The notes beneath the pieces were generated by a model, which was not told the origin of the DNA, did not search any database, and saw only the letters and a program-made list of their open reading frames with translations. A stretch of DNA of 64,000 nucleotides, taken from Cognaticolwellia aestuarii. Lineage in GTDB: Bacteria > Pseudomonadota > Gammaproteobacteria > Enterobacterales > Alteromonadaceae. This document shows positions 8,928 to 18,490 of the stretch, one piece after another. Every line of letters starts with the position of its first letter. Position 1 is the stretch's first letter. The stretch lies in contig NZ_MUZV01000005.1 of assembly GCF_002000025.1 (NCBI RefSeq), positions 248,001-312,000 on the forward strand, read 5' to 3'. A program made the position numbers and the translations under genes.

Positions 8928-11342
8928 TTATGACTTCATTCGATTTAAAAGAAAAGCTTTAAAGTCTCGACCAAACATCGGCCTGGCAATATGGTAGCCT
9001 TGCCCCAAGTTACAGCCAATTTCTTTTAACTTCTGATATTGCTCTTCTGTTTCAATGCCCTCGGCAGTGGTTTTTATTTTTAATGATTTTGCTAAATTCA
9101 CGACTGCATCAAGTATCAATACTTTATTATTGACTTCGTTTAGGTCATCAACAAAACTTTTATCTATTTTCAAATAATCTAAAGAAAATTGATGTAAATA
9201 GCTAAGCGACGAAAAACCTGTACCGAAATCATCTAATGCAACAGGAATATTAATACTTTTCAAAATGGCCAAGTTCTTCTTCACCGCCTCAACATTCAAG
9301 ATCAAGCTCTCTTCAGTAATTTCAACACACAAATGACGTGTAAAAGCGCCCGCTTTCTGATGTTCTGCTTGTAAATAGGTAATAAAGTCTTGCGATGCAA
9401 AACCTGATGTTGAAACATTAACATTAAGTTTAAAGTGTTCAGGTAACCAAGCCCCCCATTGGTTGAGGTTATTCAACGCTAACTTGAGCATATACAAATC
9501 TAATTGAATAATTTGTCCTGATTTTTCTAAAATGGGGATAAACACATCTGGAAACAACAGCCCCAATTTGGGGTGTTGCCAACGCACTAACACTTCAGCA
9601 CCAATAACAGCATCAGTATTAAAGTCAATCAAGGGTTGATAACTACCAATAAATTCTTGATGTGTGATCGCATGATCAAAGTCATATTCAAGTTTCACAT
9701 TGCTTGATTTTTTTTGTTCTTCAAGTGCTTCAAAAAACACATACTGGTTGCGCCCTTTTAACTTAGCTTGATACATTGCATGATCAGCATCAATCAACAA
9801 CTGCTCTGCACTTTCACTGGTTTCGCTATAAGCTGCAATACCAATGCTTACGCTGCTAAAAATGGTTAAACCGTCAATATTAAAAGCTATCGTCATCGCG
9901 GAAATAATACTTTCAGTGATACGGCAAATAGCTTCATGGTCAATTTTTCCATAGAGCAATATGGCAAATTCGTCACCACCTAGTCGCGCCAAAGTGTCGG
10001 TGTTCCTTAATGTGCTGGTTATAGCTTTGACAATTTCAATCAGCAACTTATCGCCAACATGGTGGCCATAACTGTCATTAATTTGTTTAAATCTATCGAC
10101 ATCAATAAATAATATAGCGATATGGTCGAGGCGATTATTCTGGCAATGCAAAAAAGCATGTTGGATTCGATCTTGAAACAGTGAACGGTTAGGTAAATGG
10201 GTTAAGGGATCATGTAAGGCTAAAAACTGCAGTTTCTGCTGAGCTTCCATTCTTTCAATCGCATTATTGATGTGCTTGGCAACAAAAGATAATAGCTGTT
10301 TGTCTTTTTCTTGGAATAAAAAGTCAGTGCTGTAACTTTGTACAACCACAATACCTTTGCTATTCCCTTTACCAAAAGGCACGCCTAGCCATGCTTTTGG
10401 AATACTACCAAGAATATAAAGCTCTTTGTTATCAAGCATTCTTTGAATGTCTTTTTCATATAACAAAAAAGGTTTGTCTTTCGACAGTGTATAGCCGGTA
10501 ATGCTTAAATTATTTGGATCAATAGCGACCTTTTCAAATATTTGTCCCTGGTCAAACTCATCAAAAGCATCTTGGTCTAATTCGTCAACCGCGTATGGAA
10601 ATTCAATAGTTTTACCATTATCTTTAAGCAATGCGACAAAAAAGTTTTTGGCAAAAGTTAAACGACCAATACATTGGTGTAAGTGTCGATAAAACTCTCC
10701 AATAGTTTTAGTTTTAAAAGTCAGTTCAGCAATTTCAAATAATGCATCTTGAATTTTATTGGAATATTCTAAATTCTCAATTATCTCCTCTAAACCATCA
10801 ACTTTAATAATTTGAGATATTTTTATCGCGGCAATCGAAGCTAATGCTGTTAAGGTTTTCTGATGAAATTCGGTGTAAAAATTGACTTGCGAACTTTCCG
10901 AGTCGATAACCCCTAATAATTGCTCTTTAAATAAAATGGGCACAGCCAATTCAGATAGCGTACGGTGATCATCAACAATAAAACTATCAAACTTACGGAT
11001 GTCTTTTACTAAAATAGCTTTTTTAGTTGCCGCCACTTTACCAATAACACCTTGATTAAAAGGAATTACAATGCTGTTTTCTGAGGTATCGCGTATTGAA
11101 TTGTTATTTGTATCGCCGGTGTTGTTTGGCGCTTTTTTATCAAAGCCCGACTTACGGCTTAGGGTTTCCCCTCCAGTATCTAAGGTGTAAATAACCGCAT
11201 CATCAAAACCAAGTTTTTCAACAATATTTTGCGCTAAATATTGCCATACCTCATTGGGGGTATTAAGTAATAAAATATCGGTAGCAAATTGATTCGTAAT
11301 CGTTAAGCTTTTTATAATTTGTGATTTAGATAGCTCGGACAA
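8928..11342 (-). CDS. GAF-GGDEF-EAL cyclic di-GMP protein
   Basis: 804-residue soluble signalling protein. Two N-terminal GAF-like regions (about residues 15-175 and 185-365) are followed by GGDEF (LTHLPNRSLFQDR, active-site RLGGDEF near residue 452) and EAL. The EAL signature is EVL near residue 580, a common functional variant, and the other catalytic segments are intact (VEITEES, LDDFGTGFSSL near 702, LKIDKSFV, AEGIET, QGYHIARP). Both cyclase and phosphodiesterase sites look competent, so it may be bifunctional. The start is a TTG, the only plausible start that keeps the first GAF domain. The neighbouring chemoreceptor is separated by a terminator, so they are independent units. Confidence 0.93.
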   Translation of the reverse strand: MSELSKSQIIKSLTITNQFATDILLLNTPNEVWQYLAQNIVEKLGFDDAVIYTLDTGGETLSRKSGFDKKAPNNTGDTNNNSIRDTSENSIVIPFNQGVIGKVAATKKAILVKDIRKFDSFIVDDHRTLSELAVPILFKEQLLGVIDSESSQVNFYTEFHQKTLTALASIAAIKISQIIKVDGLEEIIENLEYSNKIQDALFEIAELTFKTKTIGEFYRHLHQCIGRLTFAKNFFVALLKDNGKTIEFPYAVDELDQDAFDEFDQGQIFEKVAIDPNNLSITGYTLSKDKPFLLYEKDIQRMLDNKELYILGSIPKAWLGVPFGKGNSKGIVVVQSYSTDFLFQEKDKQLLSFVAKHINNAIERMEAQQKLQFLALHDPLTHLPNRSLFQDRIQHAFLHCQNNRLDHIAILFIDVDRFKQINDSYGHHVGDKLLIEIVKAITSTLRNTDTLARLGGDEFAILLYGKIDHEAICRITESIISAMTIAFNIDGLTIFSSVSIGIAAYSETSESAEQLLIDADHAMYQAKLKGRNQYVFFEALEEQKKSSNVKLEYDFDHAITHQEFIGSYQPLIDFNTDAVIGAEVLVRWQHPKLGLLFPDVFIPILEKSGQIIQLDLYMLKLALNNLNQWGAWLPEHFKLNVNVSTSGFASQDFITYLQAEHQKAGAFTRHLCVEITEESLILNVEAVKKNLAILKSINIPVALDDFGTGFSSLSYLHQFSLDYLKIDKSFVDDLNEVNNKVLILDAVVNLAKSLKIKTTAEGIETEEQYQKLKEIGCNLGQGYHIARPMFGRDFKAFLLNRMKS

Positions 11343-11563
11343 ATTTTACTGCCTAAAAGTTATTGCAAAAATATAGGTCTTCGAACATTAACGGGTCAAC
11401 TCGAAGCGTTTACTTTAAGTAGAACAAATTTTTAGCGCAGTGTCTATTTAACATAAAATTTTGATAAGGCTTTCAGGTGATTAACGTAAAAATATAAGTA
11501 CTCTGAATTTGTTATTAACAAAAGTACGAGGGAATTTCTTAACTGTTTTTATTGGAATACAAC

Positions 11564-11598
11564 AAAAAAAGGCAATAACATAAAGCGTTAATGCCTTT
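11564..11598 (-). terminator. rho-independent terminator of the chemoreceptor gene
   Basis: On the minus strand a 12-pair stem with one mismatch (AAAGGCA outer arm, loop GCTTTAT) is followed by seven T residues. It lies about 120 bases after the chemoreceptor stop, so the CTAAA repeat is inside the transcribed 3' untranslated region. Confidence 0.85.
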
Positions 11599-11620
11599 AA
11601 CCTAATCTAACTTGACCCAA

Positions 11621-11675
11621 CTAAACTAAACTAAACTAAACTAAACTAAACTAAACTAAACTAAACTAAACTAAA
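11621..11675. repeat. pentanucleotide microsatellite, 11 perfect CTAAA copies
   Basis: Eleven uninterrupted CTAAA units, followed by two degenerate units (GCAAA, CTAAA) and preceded by related imperfect units (CTAAT, CTAAC). It lies 41-95 bases past the stop of the minus-strand chemoreceptor gene and before its terminator, so the RNA carries (UUUAG)11. Perfect short repeats of this length are prone to slipped-strand length change. Confidence 0.97.
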
Positions 11676-11715
11676 GCAAACTAAAAACGGCCTGGCAAAT
11701 TATTCACCAATTACC

Positions 11716-13851
11716 TTAGCTTTTACTGGTTTTAAGCTTACTAAGCACATTCTCTAACGCGATAATATCAGTATTAATTATCATTGCACTTTGCTTAGAA
11801 GCTTCAGATAAAACCAACACTTCCTTAGTGGCATCTCCAACAATCACCATATTTCTATTTAGCTCTTCAGACACTTGGCTTTGTTCTTCTGCAGCAGCGG
11901 CAATTTGAATAATATGCTGAGTAACTTCGCCTATTTGACTAACCGTTTCTTTCATTTTAACGAAAGCGGCATTAGATTTAGATGCTGCCACCTGCGCCTT
12001 TTCAGTACCTTGCTCAATAAGATTCACTGTCGTAGTAACTTCTTCTTGTAGTGAAGAGATGACTTGCGATATTTCATCAACAGAGTCTGCCGTTTTTGAT
12101 GCTAGAGCTCGTACTTCATCTGCAACGACACTGAAACCTCGACCATGATCGCCGGCTCTGGCGGCTTCAATTGCTGCATTTAAAGCCAGTAAGTTGGTTT
12201 GATCAGCAATAGCACTAATAACGTCGAGTATTTTTCTGATATCTTCGCTGCGCATTGAAACTGCTTTTACCGCATCTGTAGCGGTTGCCATCTCGTTTGA
12301 CAAGGTAGTAATTTCAGTTGTTGCCAAAGAAACATCTGACTCAGTGCCTTTAATAGAATGACTTGCAGCATCAGCATTGGTAGCGGCATTAGATGCAGTT
12401 GTGGCAACTTCAGATGCCGTAGCTGACATCTCAGTAATGGCCGTGACAATGCTATTAACTTCCATTTCTTGCAGTGATATTTGTGCATGGGTTTGTTCCG
12501 CGTTGTGCTTACTTTCTTCACTTTGCTCAAGTACCATTTGCCCAGATTTTTTTGCTTGCTCTAATAAATCTCTAACGGTTTCTCTAAACTGGTTAAAGGC
12601 AACACTCAAGCTAATTAGCTCAGCATGTGAATGCACCTGAAGCTCTTGCGTTAGGTCACCACCTTGGCCAGCAAGTTCAGCCATTTTATCTGCTACAGCT
12701 TTTACTGGCTTAACAATACTGCGAGTAAAGAAATTCACCAAAATTAGAGCGAGAATAGTAGAAACTAAAGCTAGTACAAGAAAACTGATTAATATTTCAT
12801 GAATAATTTCAGTAATACCATTCGATATTTTAGCTACGGGTGACATAGCCACATTAATATCAATACCAACAATTAAGTGCCACTCATTACCAGCAACATT
12901 TATTTTAATTGGCCGAACCACATATAATAAATCATCAATAACAATCGATTTATTTTGCCCCGAAATACTCATTAGCTCTGCACTACTGCTAAACACTTCT
13001 TTAATGGGCCTTGCCAAGTTATCCTCTTGCTCAGTTGCCGCAGCCAAAAAGCCGTCCTGACTAACAATTAATACACTTGCTTTTCCGCCATATAGTGACG
13101 CTTTTAATTGCTGGGCTTTTTCTTGCAATATGGGTAAATTAAGATCAGAACCAACCACCCCTCTAAACTCGCCATTAGCAATAACAGGCACAACTAAACT
13201 CGTCATCAGTTCCGTATAACCAGGTCTGATTTCATATTTATAAGGGTTACTAATACAGGGCTTTAAATTTTCTTTAGAGCACAGATACCATTGTGCAGCA
13301 CGATTACCAAACTCATCTAACGTTTCATCATATTTTTCTGCTGAATCGTCAACAATTTGCTGCGATATCAGGTTACCTTGCTCACGAAAAAAATAAACTT
13401 CTAAACTGCCAGCACCCGCAACTGAATGTGTATAACCTGTGGCGAAACTTGCATCCTTACCGTCAAACTGATCAGCATCAAATTGTGCATACATTGATGA
13501 AACTTTACTATACGACAAGCTATTTTTTACCATAGCTTCAACTTGCCCACGACTATAAGGCTCAGGTAGCTTGCCTTCGATACTCGCAGCGAGTTGTTTC
13601 GCTAACTTGTAAGGGTAGACGTAGTTTTCATTGAAAACACTAGAGATATCAGCAGCAATGGCACTCGACTTGGCGGCAACTGTTTGCTCAATTTGAGCTC
13701 GAACTTCTGTGCTAACCTCAGAAACAATGTCTTTTTCTGCATCATTTAAGGATATTGAACTCACTAGAATGAAACTTAATGACATTAAAATCAACAAGCC
13801 TCCAACCACTAGCAATAACTTCAAAGATAAGCTTTTCTTTTGTAATAACAT
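11716..13851 (-). CDS. methyl-accepting chemotaxis protein with dCache sensor
   Basis: 711-residue transmembrane chemoreceptor. Residues 11-32 form the first membrane helix, followed by a large periplasmic dCache-type sensor (about 40-340), a second helix (about 347-370), a HAMP linker ([18 protein letters not shown]) and a long cytoplasmic coiled-coil signalling domain. The hairpin tip carries the conserved [20 protein letters not shown] core that binds CheA and CheW. Ligand unknown; dCache receptors often bind amino acids, amines or organic acids. No C-terminal CheR-tethering pentapeptide is seen. Monocistronic by its own terminator. Confidence 0.96.
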   Translation of the reverse strand: MLLQKKSLSLKLLLVVGGLLILMSLSFILVSSISLNDAEKDIVSEVSTEVRAQIEQTVAAKSSAIAADISSVFNENYVYPYKLAKQLAASIEGKLPEPYSRGQVEAMVKNSLSYSKVSSMYAQFDADQFDGKDASFATGYTHSVAGAGSLEVYFFREQGNLISQQIVDDSAEKYDETLDEFGNRAAQWYLCSKENLKPCISNPYKYEIRPGYTELMTSLVVPVIANGEFRGVVGSDLNLPILQEKAQQLKASLYGGKASVLIVSQDGFLAAATEQEDNLARPIKEVFSSSAELMSISGQNKSIVIDDLLYVVRPIKINVAGNEWHLIVGIDINVAMSPVAKISNGITEIIHEILISFLVLALVSTILALILVNFFTRSIVKPVKAVADKMAELAGQGGDLTQELQVHSHAELISLSVAFNQFRETVRDLLEQAKKSGQMVLEQSEESKHNAEQTHAQISLQEMEVNSIVTAITEMSATASEVATTASNAATNADAASHSIKGTESDVSLATTEITTLSNEMATATDAVKAVSMRSEDIRKILDVISAIADQTNLLALNAAIEAARAGDHGRGFSVVADEVRALASKTADSVDEISQVISSLQEEVTTTVNLIEQGTEKAQVAASKSNAAFVKMKETVSQIGEVTQHIIQIAAAAEEQSQVSEELNRNMVIVGDATKEVLVLSEASKQSAMIINTDIIALENVLSKLKTSKS

Positions 13852-14294
13852 TTAACAACCTCAAATAAGATCAGGTATTAGTAAACACACCATGACACTT
13901 CAGTATGTAGAATTTCAGCTAAAAAACGATATAGATAAGGTATTGATTGAGGAACATAGTTACTCTGGACAACTGTGCACTGTGCTATTTGAATTCGCAC
14001 AGCTCCATAGCATCTCATATCTCATTTTCATCAGCCCTTTGTGAAAAAGTATTATATTTATATATCATAAACATAACTAACCATAGTTAGAGAAAGTCAT
14101 TCTCGCCATATAAATTAGGCTTTGTTTATCCAAAATAGCAAAAAATATTCAGAGTCAACTGAGTGATTGTTAATGTCGCATAAAAAAACTAATAACATTG
14201 ATATTATTAGCCTTTTATAACATCAGTAAATTGAATCAACTCGTGATTTTTTAGAGGCTTTATAAATGGTATCTTCCTATTAAGACCAAAAGAT
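13852..14294. other. intergenic region, chemoreceptor promoter area
   Basis: 443 bases between two minus-strand genes. It contains the terminator of the upstream regulator gene (14182-14210) and then AT-rich DNA that must hold the chemoreceptor promoter. I did not find a convincing sigma-28 or sigma-70 match, and no small gene is supported. Confidence 0.5.
14182..14210 (-). terminator. rho-independent terminator of the winged-helix regulator gene
   Basis: On the minus strand the arms CTAATAA and TTATTAG enclose a short loop and are followed by seven T residues, about 85 bases beyond the stop codon of the regulator gene. Confidence 0.7.
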
Positions 14295-16400
14295 TTATTC
14301 TAATACAACAATATCTTTTTCTTGTTGGTTAGGGGTCGTAAATAAACGCTGACTACCATCAGCACTAACATCAATTATTTTATCAAATATGGTCGGTAAT
14401 GTACTGAGGTATGTTGCTTGCTTTCCTTTCATATCAACCTGCCATAACTCTTTGCTTGTTGTTCCGTTATCAGCTTCATAATTTAGTTGAAATAGCACTC
14501 CATCACCAGTAGAGGCTGAGGCAACAATCTTGTGATCATCACTTGCTTTATAGAGAACAAGCTCATTATTTTTTATGACTTTTATAATGCTATTCTCTTT
14601 AATGATAACAAGTTCGTCTTCTACTAAATGAGCATAATTGATATTCCCACTTGTTATTTGAGTTAACTTATTAGTGTCTAAATTATATTTAGTAACAGTA
14701 ATACCTTTGTCACTCCTATAATCGGTTAACAAGGCATTTTCCTTTTGATACCAAGCATAAACATATGAAAGATTTTTCGATTTTTCTATGGAGCTGATTT
14801 TTTTAGTTGATGGGTCAATAAACAATAATTTCGTGCCTAAATTTATTAAAACTGTTTTGCCGTCATTTGACCACAGCGGTGCGCTATCTATACTTTGGCG
14901 ATTTTTATTAGCATAAAGTAATTCAGTTGTTCCCGCGTGATAGAAATAAACTTGTTGGTACCCAGCATTCTCAGATAAATAAACAATGCCAGTCCCGCCA
15001 GGCGAAATATCTGCACTTGAGTCTATTGCATTTGAGTTCGCGACTGTTGTTAACTCGTTATTGTCATTAGCCGACTGAAGTAACAAGTCTACATCTGTCA
15101 TCGATAAAACCAGGGCTATTTTATCTCCTTGACTATTAAAACTTGGGCTCTCTATATCTCTAAAATTTAACCAATCAATGACTTGTACATCACCTTTCAA
15201 ACTAAGAAGTTTTAGCTCTCTTATATCGGTAAGCAAGAGGTGTTCACCTAATGGGTGCCAGCTTATTTGTGTATAAACGGGCAAATTAGCTATTAAGGGC
15301 ATCAGTGACTTATCTTTAAGAGTAAGTAGCTTAATATCAGTTTGAAAGTTTTTTCCGTACCCTGATAATGCCAGAGTATTGTTATCGGGGGATAAGCTCA
15401 TATCATAGGGCATAAAGTTATTATTTTGTTGCCAAATCAAATGAGCAGTCTTTGTCATCAGATCAACAGAATGTATTGTAGCTTTTGTTGAGACTAAATC
15501 TTCATTTGGATAAGACAGATAATACAGGTGATTGTTCTTCCCCCATTGTATTGACCCTATATGCTTATTACTTTGAAAACGATAGATAACGTTTGCACTT
15601 AATGGCTTAGACATCGATTTCGGAAGATCAAAATACCCCAGTTCAAAACCACTGTTGACTTTACTAATATATGCTATTGCTTTGCCATCGCTTGACCAAG
15701 TTAACGATAAAAATTCTTGGCTATCCTTACTCAACCGATATTCCTTTTTTGTGGCTAAATGCTTTATCCACAAGTGTGTTTGATGTTCATTTTCTATTCG
15801 AATAAATACAGCAGTGTCACTCACTGGGGAAAGCTTAGGTTGATACTCAAAAGATTGTGTTGAAGTGATGGGAGTCAACTCACTAAATTGCGTTTTAACA
15901 ACTGAGGGGCTGTATGCTTTCCACAAAATACAGCCTAATAAAACAAAGCTGATAAAATAGATGCATTGATAAAACATGCTTTTTGCGCTTTTATTAACAG
16001 CTCGCTTATCTTTTGAAAAGATGTTTGTAACCGCTAAGCGATTTTCTGCTCCAGTTGATTGCAATTTTTTTAAAGGCAGATCAGTAAGTTGTTCGACTTC
16101 GAGCTTTAAGCTATAACCACGCTTTGGGTGCGTATGAATAATAGACTGTTTTTTTGCATCATCGCCTAATGCTTTTCTTAGCTGCGCAATACAACGAAGA
16201 ACTGAACCGGAACTAAATAAGCTATTTGGCCAAAGAGCTTCAAATAGTTCTTGTTGGCTCACGACGTCACCTTGATGTAGAGCTAAATGATGAAGAACAT
16301 CCATTACTTTGGGTTCTAATAATATTGTGCGACCCAAAATATCCAGTTGATTACGTTTCACATCAACATGATATTCACCAATTTTAAATTTTTCCAACAC
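14295..16400 (-). CDS. CadC/ToxR-like membrane winged-helix regulator with TolB-type propeller
   Basis: 701-residue one-component regulator. Residues 1-100 form an OmpR-type winged helix (ILLEPKVMDVLHHLA, SSGSVLRCIAQLRKALGD, HTHPKRGYSL). A single membrane helix at about 142-161 is followed by a periplasmic region with WD40/TolB-like blades (for example LTWSSDGKAIAYIS, DMSLSPDNNTLALSG, PLWSNDGKTVLI). No receiver domain is present, so DNA binding would be controlled directly through the membrane, as in CadC. The start is a GTG with GGAAG four bases upstream. It is divergent from the trypsin-ankyrin gene with 241 bases between starts, suggesting it controls that protease; this is inference. Confidence 0.88.
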   Translation of the reverse strand: MLEKFKIGEYHVDVKRNQLDILGRTILLEPKVMDVLHHLALHQGDVVSQQELFEALWPNSLFSSGSVLRCIAQLRKALGDDAKKQSIIHTHPKRGYSLKLEVEQLTDLPLKKLQSTGAENRLAVTNIFSKDKRAVNKSAKSMFYQCIYFISFVLLGCILWKAYSPSVVKTQFSELTPITSTQSFEYQPKLSPVSDTAVFIRIENEHQTHLWIKHLATKKEYRLSKDSQEFLSLTWSSDGKAIAYISKVNSGFELGYFDLPKSMSKPLSANVIYRFQSNKHIGSIQWGKNNHLYYLSYPNEDLVSTKATIHSVDLMTKTAHLIWQQNNNFMPYDMSLSPDNNTLALSGYGKNFQTDIKLLTLKDKSLMPLIANLPVYTQISWHPLGEHLLLTDIRELKLLSLKGDVQVIDWLNFRDIESPSFNSQGDKIALVLSMTDVDLLLQSANDNNELTTVANSNAIDSSADISPGGTGIVYLSENAGYQQVYFYHAGTTELLYANKNRQSIDSAPLWSNDGKTVLINLGTKLLFIDPSTKKISSIEKSKNLSYVYAWYQKENALLTDYRSDKGITVTKYNLDTNKLTQITSGNINYAHLVEDELVIIKENSIIKVIKNNELVLYKASDDHKIVASASTGDGVLFQLNYEADNGTTSKELWQVDMKGKQATYLSTLPTIFDKIIDVSADGSQRLFTTPNQQEKDIVVLE

Positions 16401-16641
16401 TTTACTTCCTTTTTACAGCGAAAAAATAAAACTTATCTCATTGATTTAATTAGACATCATGTTTTAATCATAAAAAAATATCATCTTCATCATCGCCTGT
16501 ATTTTTTATTGAGGTATAAACAGTGGCAATAATTTTTTGCATTTTATCAGGTAAAAGTTCGTACAAAAACTATTTAATTTTTCAATGAATTTGACCTAAA
16601 AATACAGATAACCAATACAACAATAAGGCTATAAAAAAACG

Positions 16642-18087
16642 ATGCTTAAATATCATATTAAAGTAACACTGCTCGTCATAGTGTACTTAACAGCAACTAT
16701 GGCTCAAGCGATTGTGATTCGACACGACATTGACGATAAGGATTATCAAAAGCTAGCAGAAAGATATAAAGACTCAATAACTTATAATGATGGCTGCGTT
16801 GGTACAGTTATAGATCCCTCATGGGTACTCACCGCAGCGCACTGCGTTACTCCTAAAGAGCAACGCCCTCTTTTTATCGAACACTTAGGAAAAAAATACC
16901 CCGTTGAATTGATCAAAGTACATCCAAAAAACAACATCGAAACAAATGCTTATGATATGGCATTATTACGGTTAAAGTGGCCAATGAATAACTCGCGACC
17001 AGCCCTACTTTATCCTTTGTCTGATGAACAGGGTAAGCAAGTCACTTTCGTTGGTAATGGTAATTTTGGCAACGGTATTAAAGGGATCATAAGTACTAAA
17101 GCTATACTCAGAGCCGCGACAAATATCATAACAAGGACTAGCCCAAGCCAATTATCCTTCACATTTGACAAGCCAGAGCATGCTCTTAGGTTAGAAGGTA
17201 TAAGTGGTCCTCACGATAGTGGCGGACCGGCGTTTATTGAACAAGATAACAAGCTTTATATTGCTGGTGTTAGCTCTTGGCAAGAGAATCAAGGTATAGA
17301 GGGTATTTATGGCGTAACGGAATATTATGCCAGAGTGTCAACCCAACAGCAGTGGATTAAAAATGTATTGCAAGAATATAAGACGACTCCTGCTATGCAG
17401 CACGCATTATTAGTAGCGATTAAAACGGCCTCAGTCGACACGCTAAAAAAACAGTTCTCTCAACATCCCACGTGGAAAAATAACACCAATTTAACCAAAG
17501 AACTGCTTATTCAACTTATTTATCAATTACCTCCTGAGAGATCTCGAAAAGTCATCAATGCTGTACCTGAGTTAGCGACTTTAACACTTAATAATATCAG
17601 CTTGCCCAGTTACGTTATTGAGCAAGGAAATTGGCTGTTATTTGATGCTTTAATTGATCTAGGTATCAATATTCATGAGAAGAATATTTATGGTGAATCC
17701 TATTTAACGCAATTATTAATGCTATACCCTCAAGCATTAGCATTATCTCCATTACTCGATAAATTATTAAAAAATAACTTAGATATTAACGCCAGAGATG
17801 AACGAGGAAATACTGCCTTAGCTTTAGCCACCTATTTAGCTAATCGTGATAATAATTTAGAACGTGTGCAGTTATTGCTTGAAAAAAATGCGGATCCTAA
17901 CATTGGTGATTTAGAAAGCTACACCCCTTTAATGTACATAGCTAGCGTTGGGAACACCGAGCTAGCAGCTTTGTTTTTAAAGTTCGGTGCAAAAATTGAT
18001 TTAAAAGATAGCACAGGGAAAAGTGCGCTAGGTCACTTGAGAGAACATAATCGAGAGGTCTTAATACCATTACTAACTAAAAGCTAA
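16642..18087 (+). CDS. secreted trypsin-like serine protease fused to ankyrin repeats
   Basis: 481 residues. An N-terminal signal peptide ends near residue 23 (ATMAQA), placing Ile-Val at the predicted mature N-terminus. An S1 trypsin domain follows with the full triad: H67 in LTAAHC, D105 in YDMALLRL and S193 in HDSGGP. After a linker helix region, about residues 330-480 carry three to four ankyrin repeats (NARDERGNTALALA, ESYTPLMYIASVGNTELAAL, LKDSTGKSALGHL). It would be an exported protease whose ankyrin part binds a partner or substrate. The fusion is unusual. A convergent terminator separates it from fdx. Confidence 0.9.
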   Translation: MLKYHIKVTLLVIVYLTATMAQAIVIRHDIDDKDYQKLAERYKDSITYNDGCVGTVIDPSWVLTAAHCVTPKEQRPLFIEHLGKKYPVELIKVHPKNNIETNAYDMALLRLKWPMNNSRPALLYPLSDEQGKQVTFVGNGNFGNGIKGIISTKAILRAATNIITRTSPSQLSFTFDKPEHALRLEGISGPHDSGGPAFIEQDNKLYIAGVSSWQENQGIEGIYGVTEYYARVSTQQQWIKNVLQEYKTTPAMQHALLVAIKTASVDTLKKQFSQHPTWKNNTNLTKELLIQLIYQLPPERSRKVINAVPELATLTLNNISLPSYVIEQGNWLLFDALIDLGINIHEKNIYGESYLTQLLMLYPQALALSPLLDKLLKNNLDINARDERGNTALALATYLANRDNNLERVQLLLEKNADPNIGDLESYTPLMYIASVGNTELAALFLKFGAKIDLKDSTGKSALGHLREHNREVLIPLLTKS

Positions 18088-18092
18088 CTAAA

Positions 18093-18124
18093 AAAGGGTA
18101 ATAACATCGCTGTTATTACCCTTT
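18093..18124. terminator. bidirectional terminator between protease gene and isc operon
   Basis: A perfect 14-pair stem (AAAGGGTAATAACA and its complement) with a TCGC loop lies between two convergent genes. The A-run on the left gives a T-run for the minus-strand isc transcript; the right flank is T-rich for the plus strand. Confidence 0.85.
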
Positions 18125-18147
18125 ATAATTGACTACATTACCATCAA

Positions 18148-18486
18148 CTAGTGATTTTCAGACACCATATTAACCGTGTACTTAGGAATTTCTACCACTA
18201 GGTCTTCATCGCCAACCAAAGCTTGACAACCAAGGCGAGAATCGGGCTCTAAGCCCCAAGCTTTATCAAGCATGTCGTCTTCTAACTCGTCACTTTCAGC
18301 GATAGAGTCAAAGCCTTCACGAATGATCATATGGCAAGTCGTGCATGCACAAACTTTTTCACAGGCGTGTTCAACACCAATATCATTTTTAAGTGCTACA
18401 TCTAAAACGCTTTCGCCTTTTTCAGCTTGTACTACTGCACCGTCAGGGCAAAGATCTTCATTGGGTAAAAATATTATTTGTGGCAT
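18148..18486 (-). CDS. fdx: ISC-type [2Fe-2S] ferredoxin
   Basis: 112-residue adrenodoxin-type ferredoxin, the usual length. Cluster ligands C42, C48, C51 and C87 are in the E. coli positions (HACEKVCACTTCH and RLGCQAL), with the extra C46 also conserved. It supplies electrons for Fe-S cluster assembly on IscU. It is the last gene of the isc operon, 4 bases after hscA. No iscX follows: the next feature is a terminator and a convergent gene. Confidence 0.97.
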   Translation of the reverse strand: MPQIIFLPNEDLCPDGAVVQAEKGESVLDVALKNDIGVEHACEKVCACTTCHMIIREGFDSIAESDELEDDMLDKAWGLEPDSRLGCQALVGDEDLVVEIPKYTVNMVSENH

Positions 18487-18490
18487 TTAA

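Larger units (their letters stand above)
11343..11715. other. intergenic region with chemoreceptor terminator and pentanucleotide repeat
   Basis: This 373-base gap holds, from right to left on the minus strand, the 3' untranslated region of the chemoreceptor gene with its CTAAA repeat tract, a strong terminator hairpin, and then about 220 bases of AT-rich DNA that must contain the promoter of the GAF-GGDEF-EAL gene. I saw no supported small gene. Confidence 0.7.

Noticed and set aside
11621-11675. CTAAA tract as CRISPR or telomere-like end
   Set aside because: Five-base perfect microsatellite without spacers, inside an ordinary transcript tail.
16347-16532. 61-residue plus-strand frame across the regulator start
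   Set aside because: Low-complexity, overlaps the regulator gene and promoter region, no ribosome site or family resemblance.
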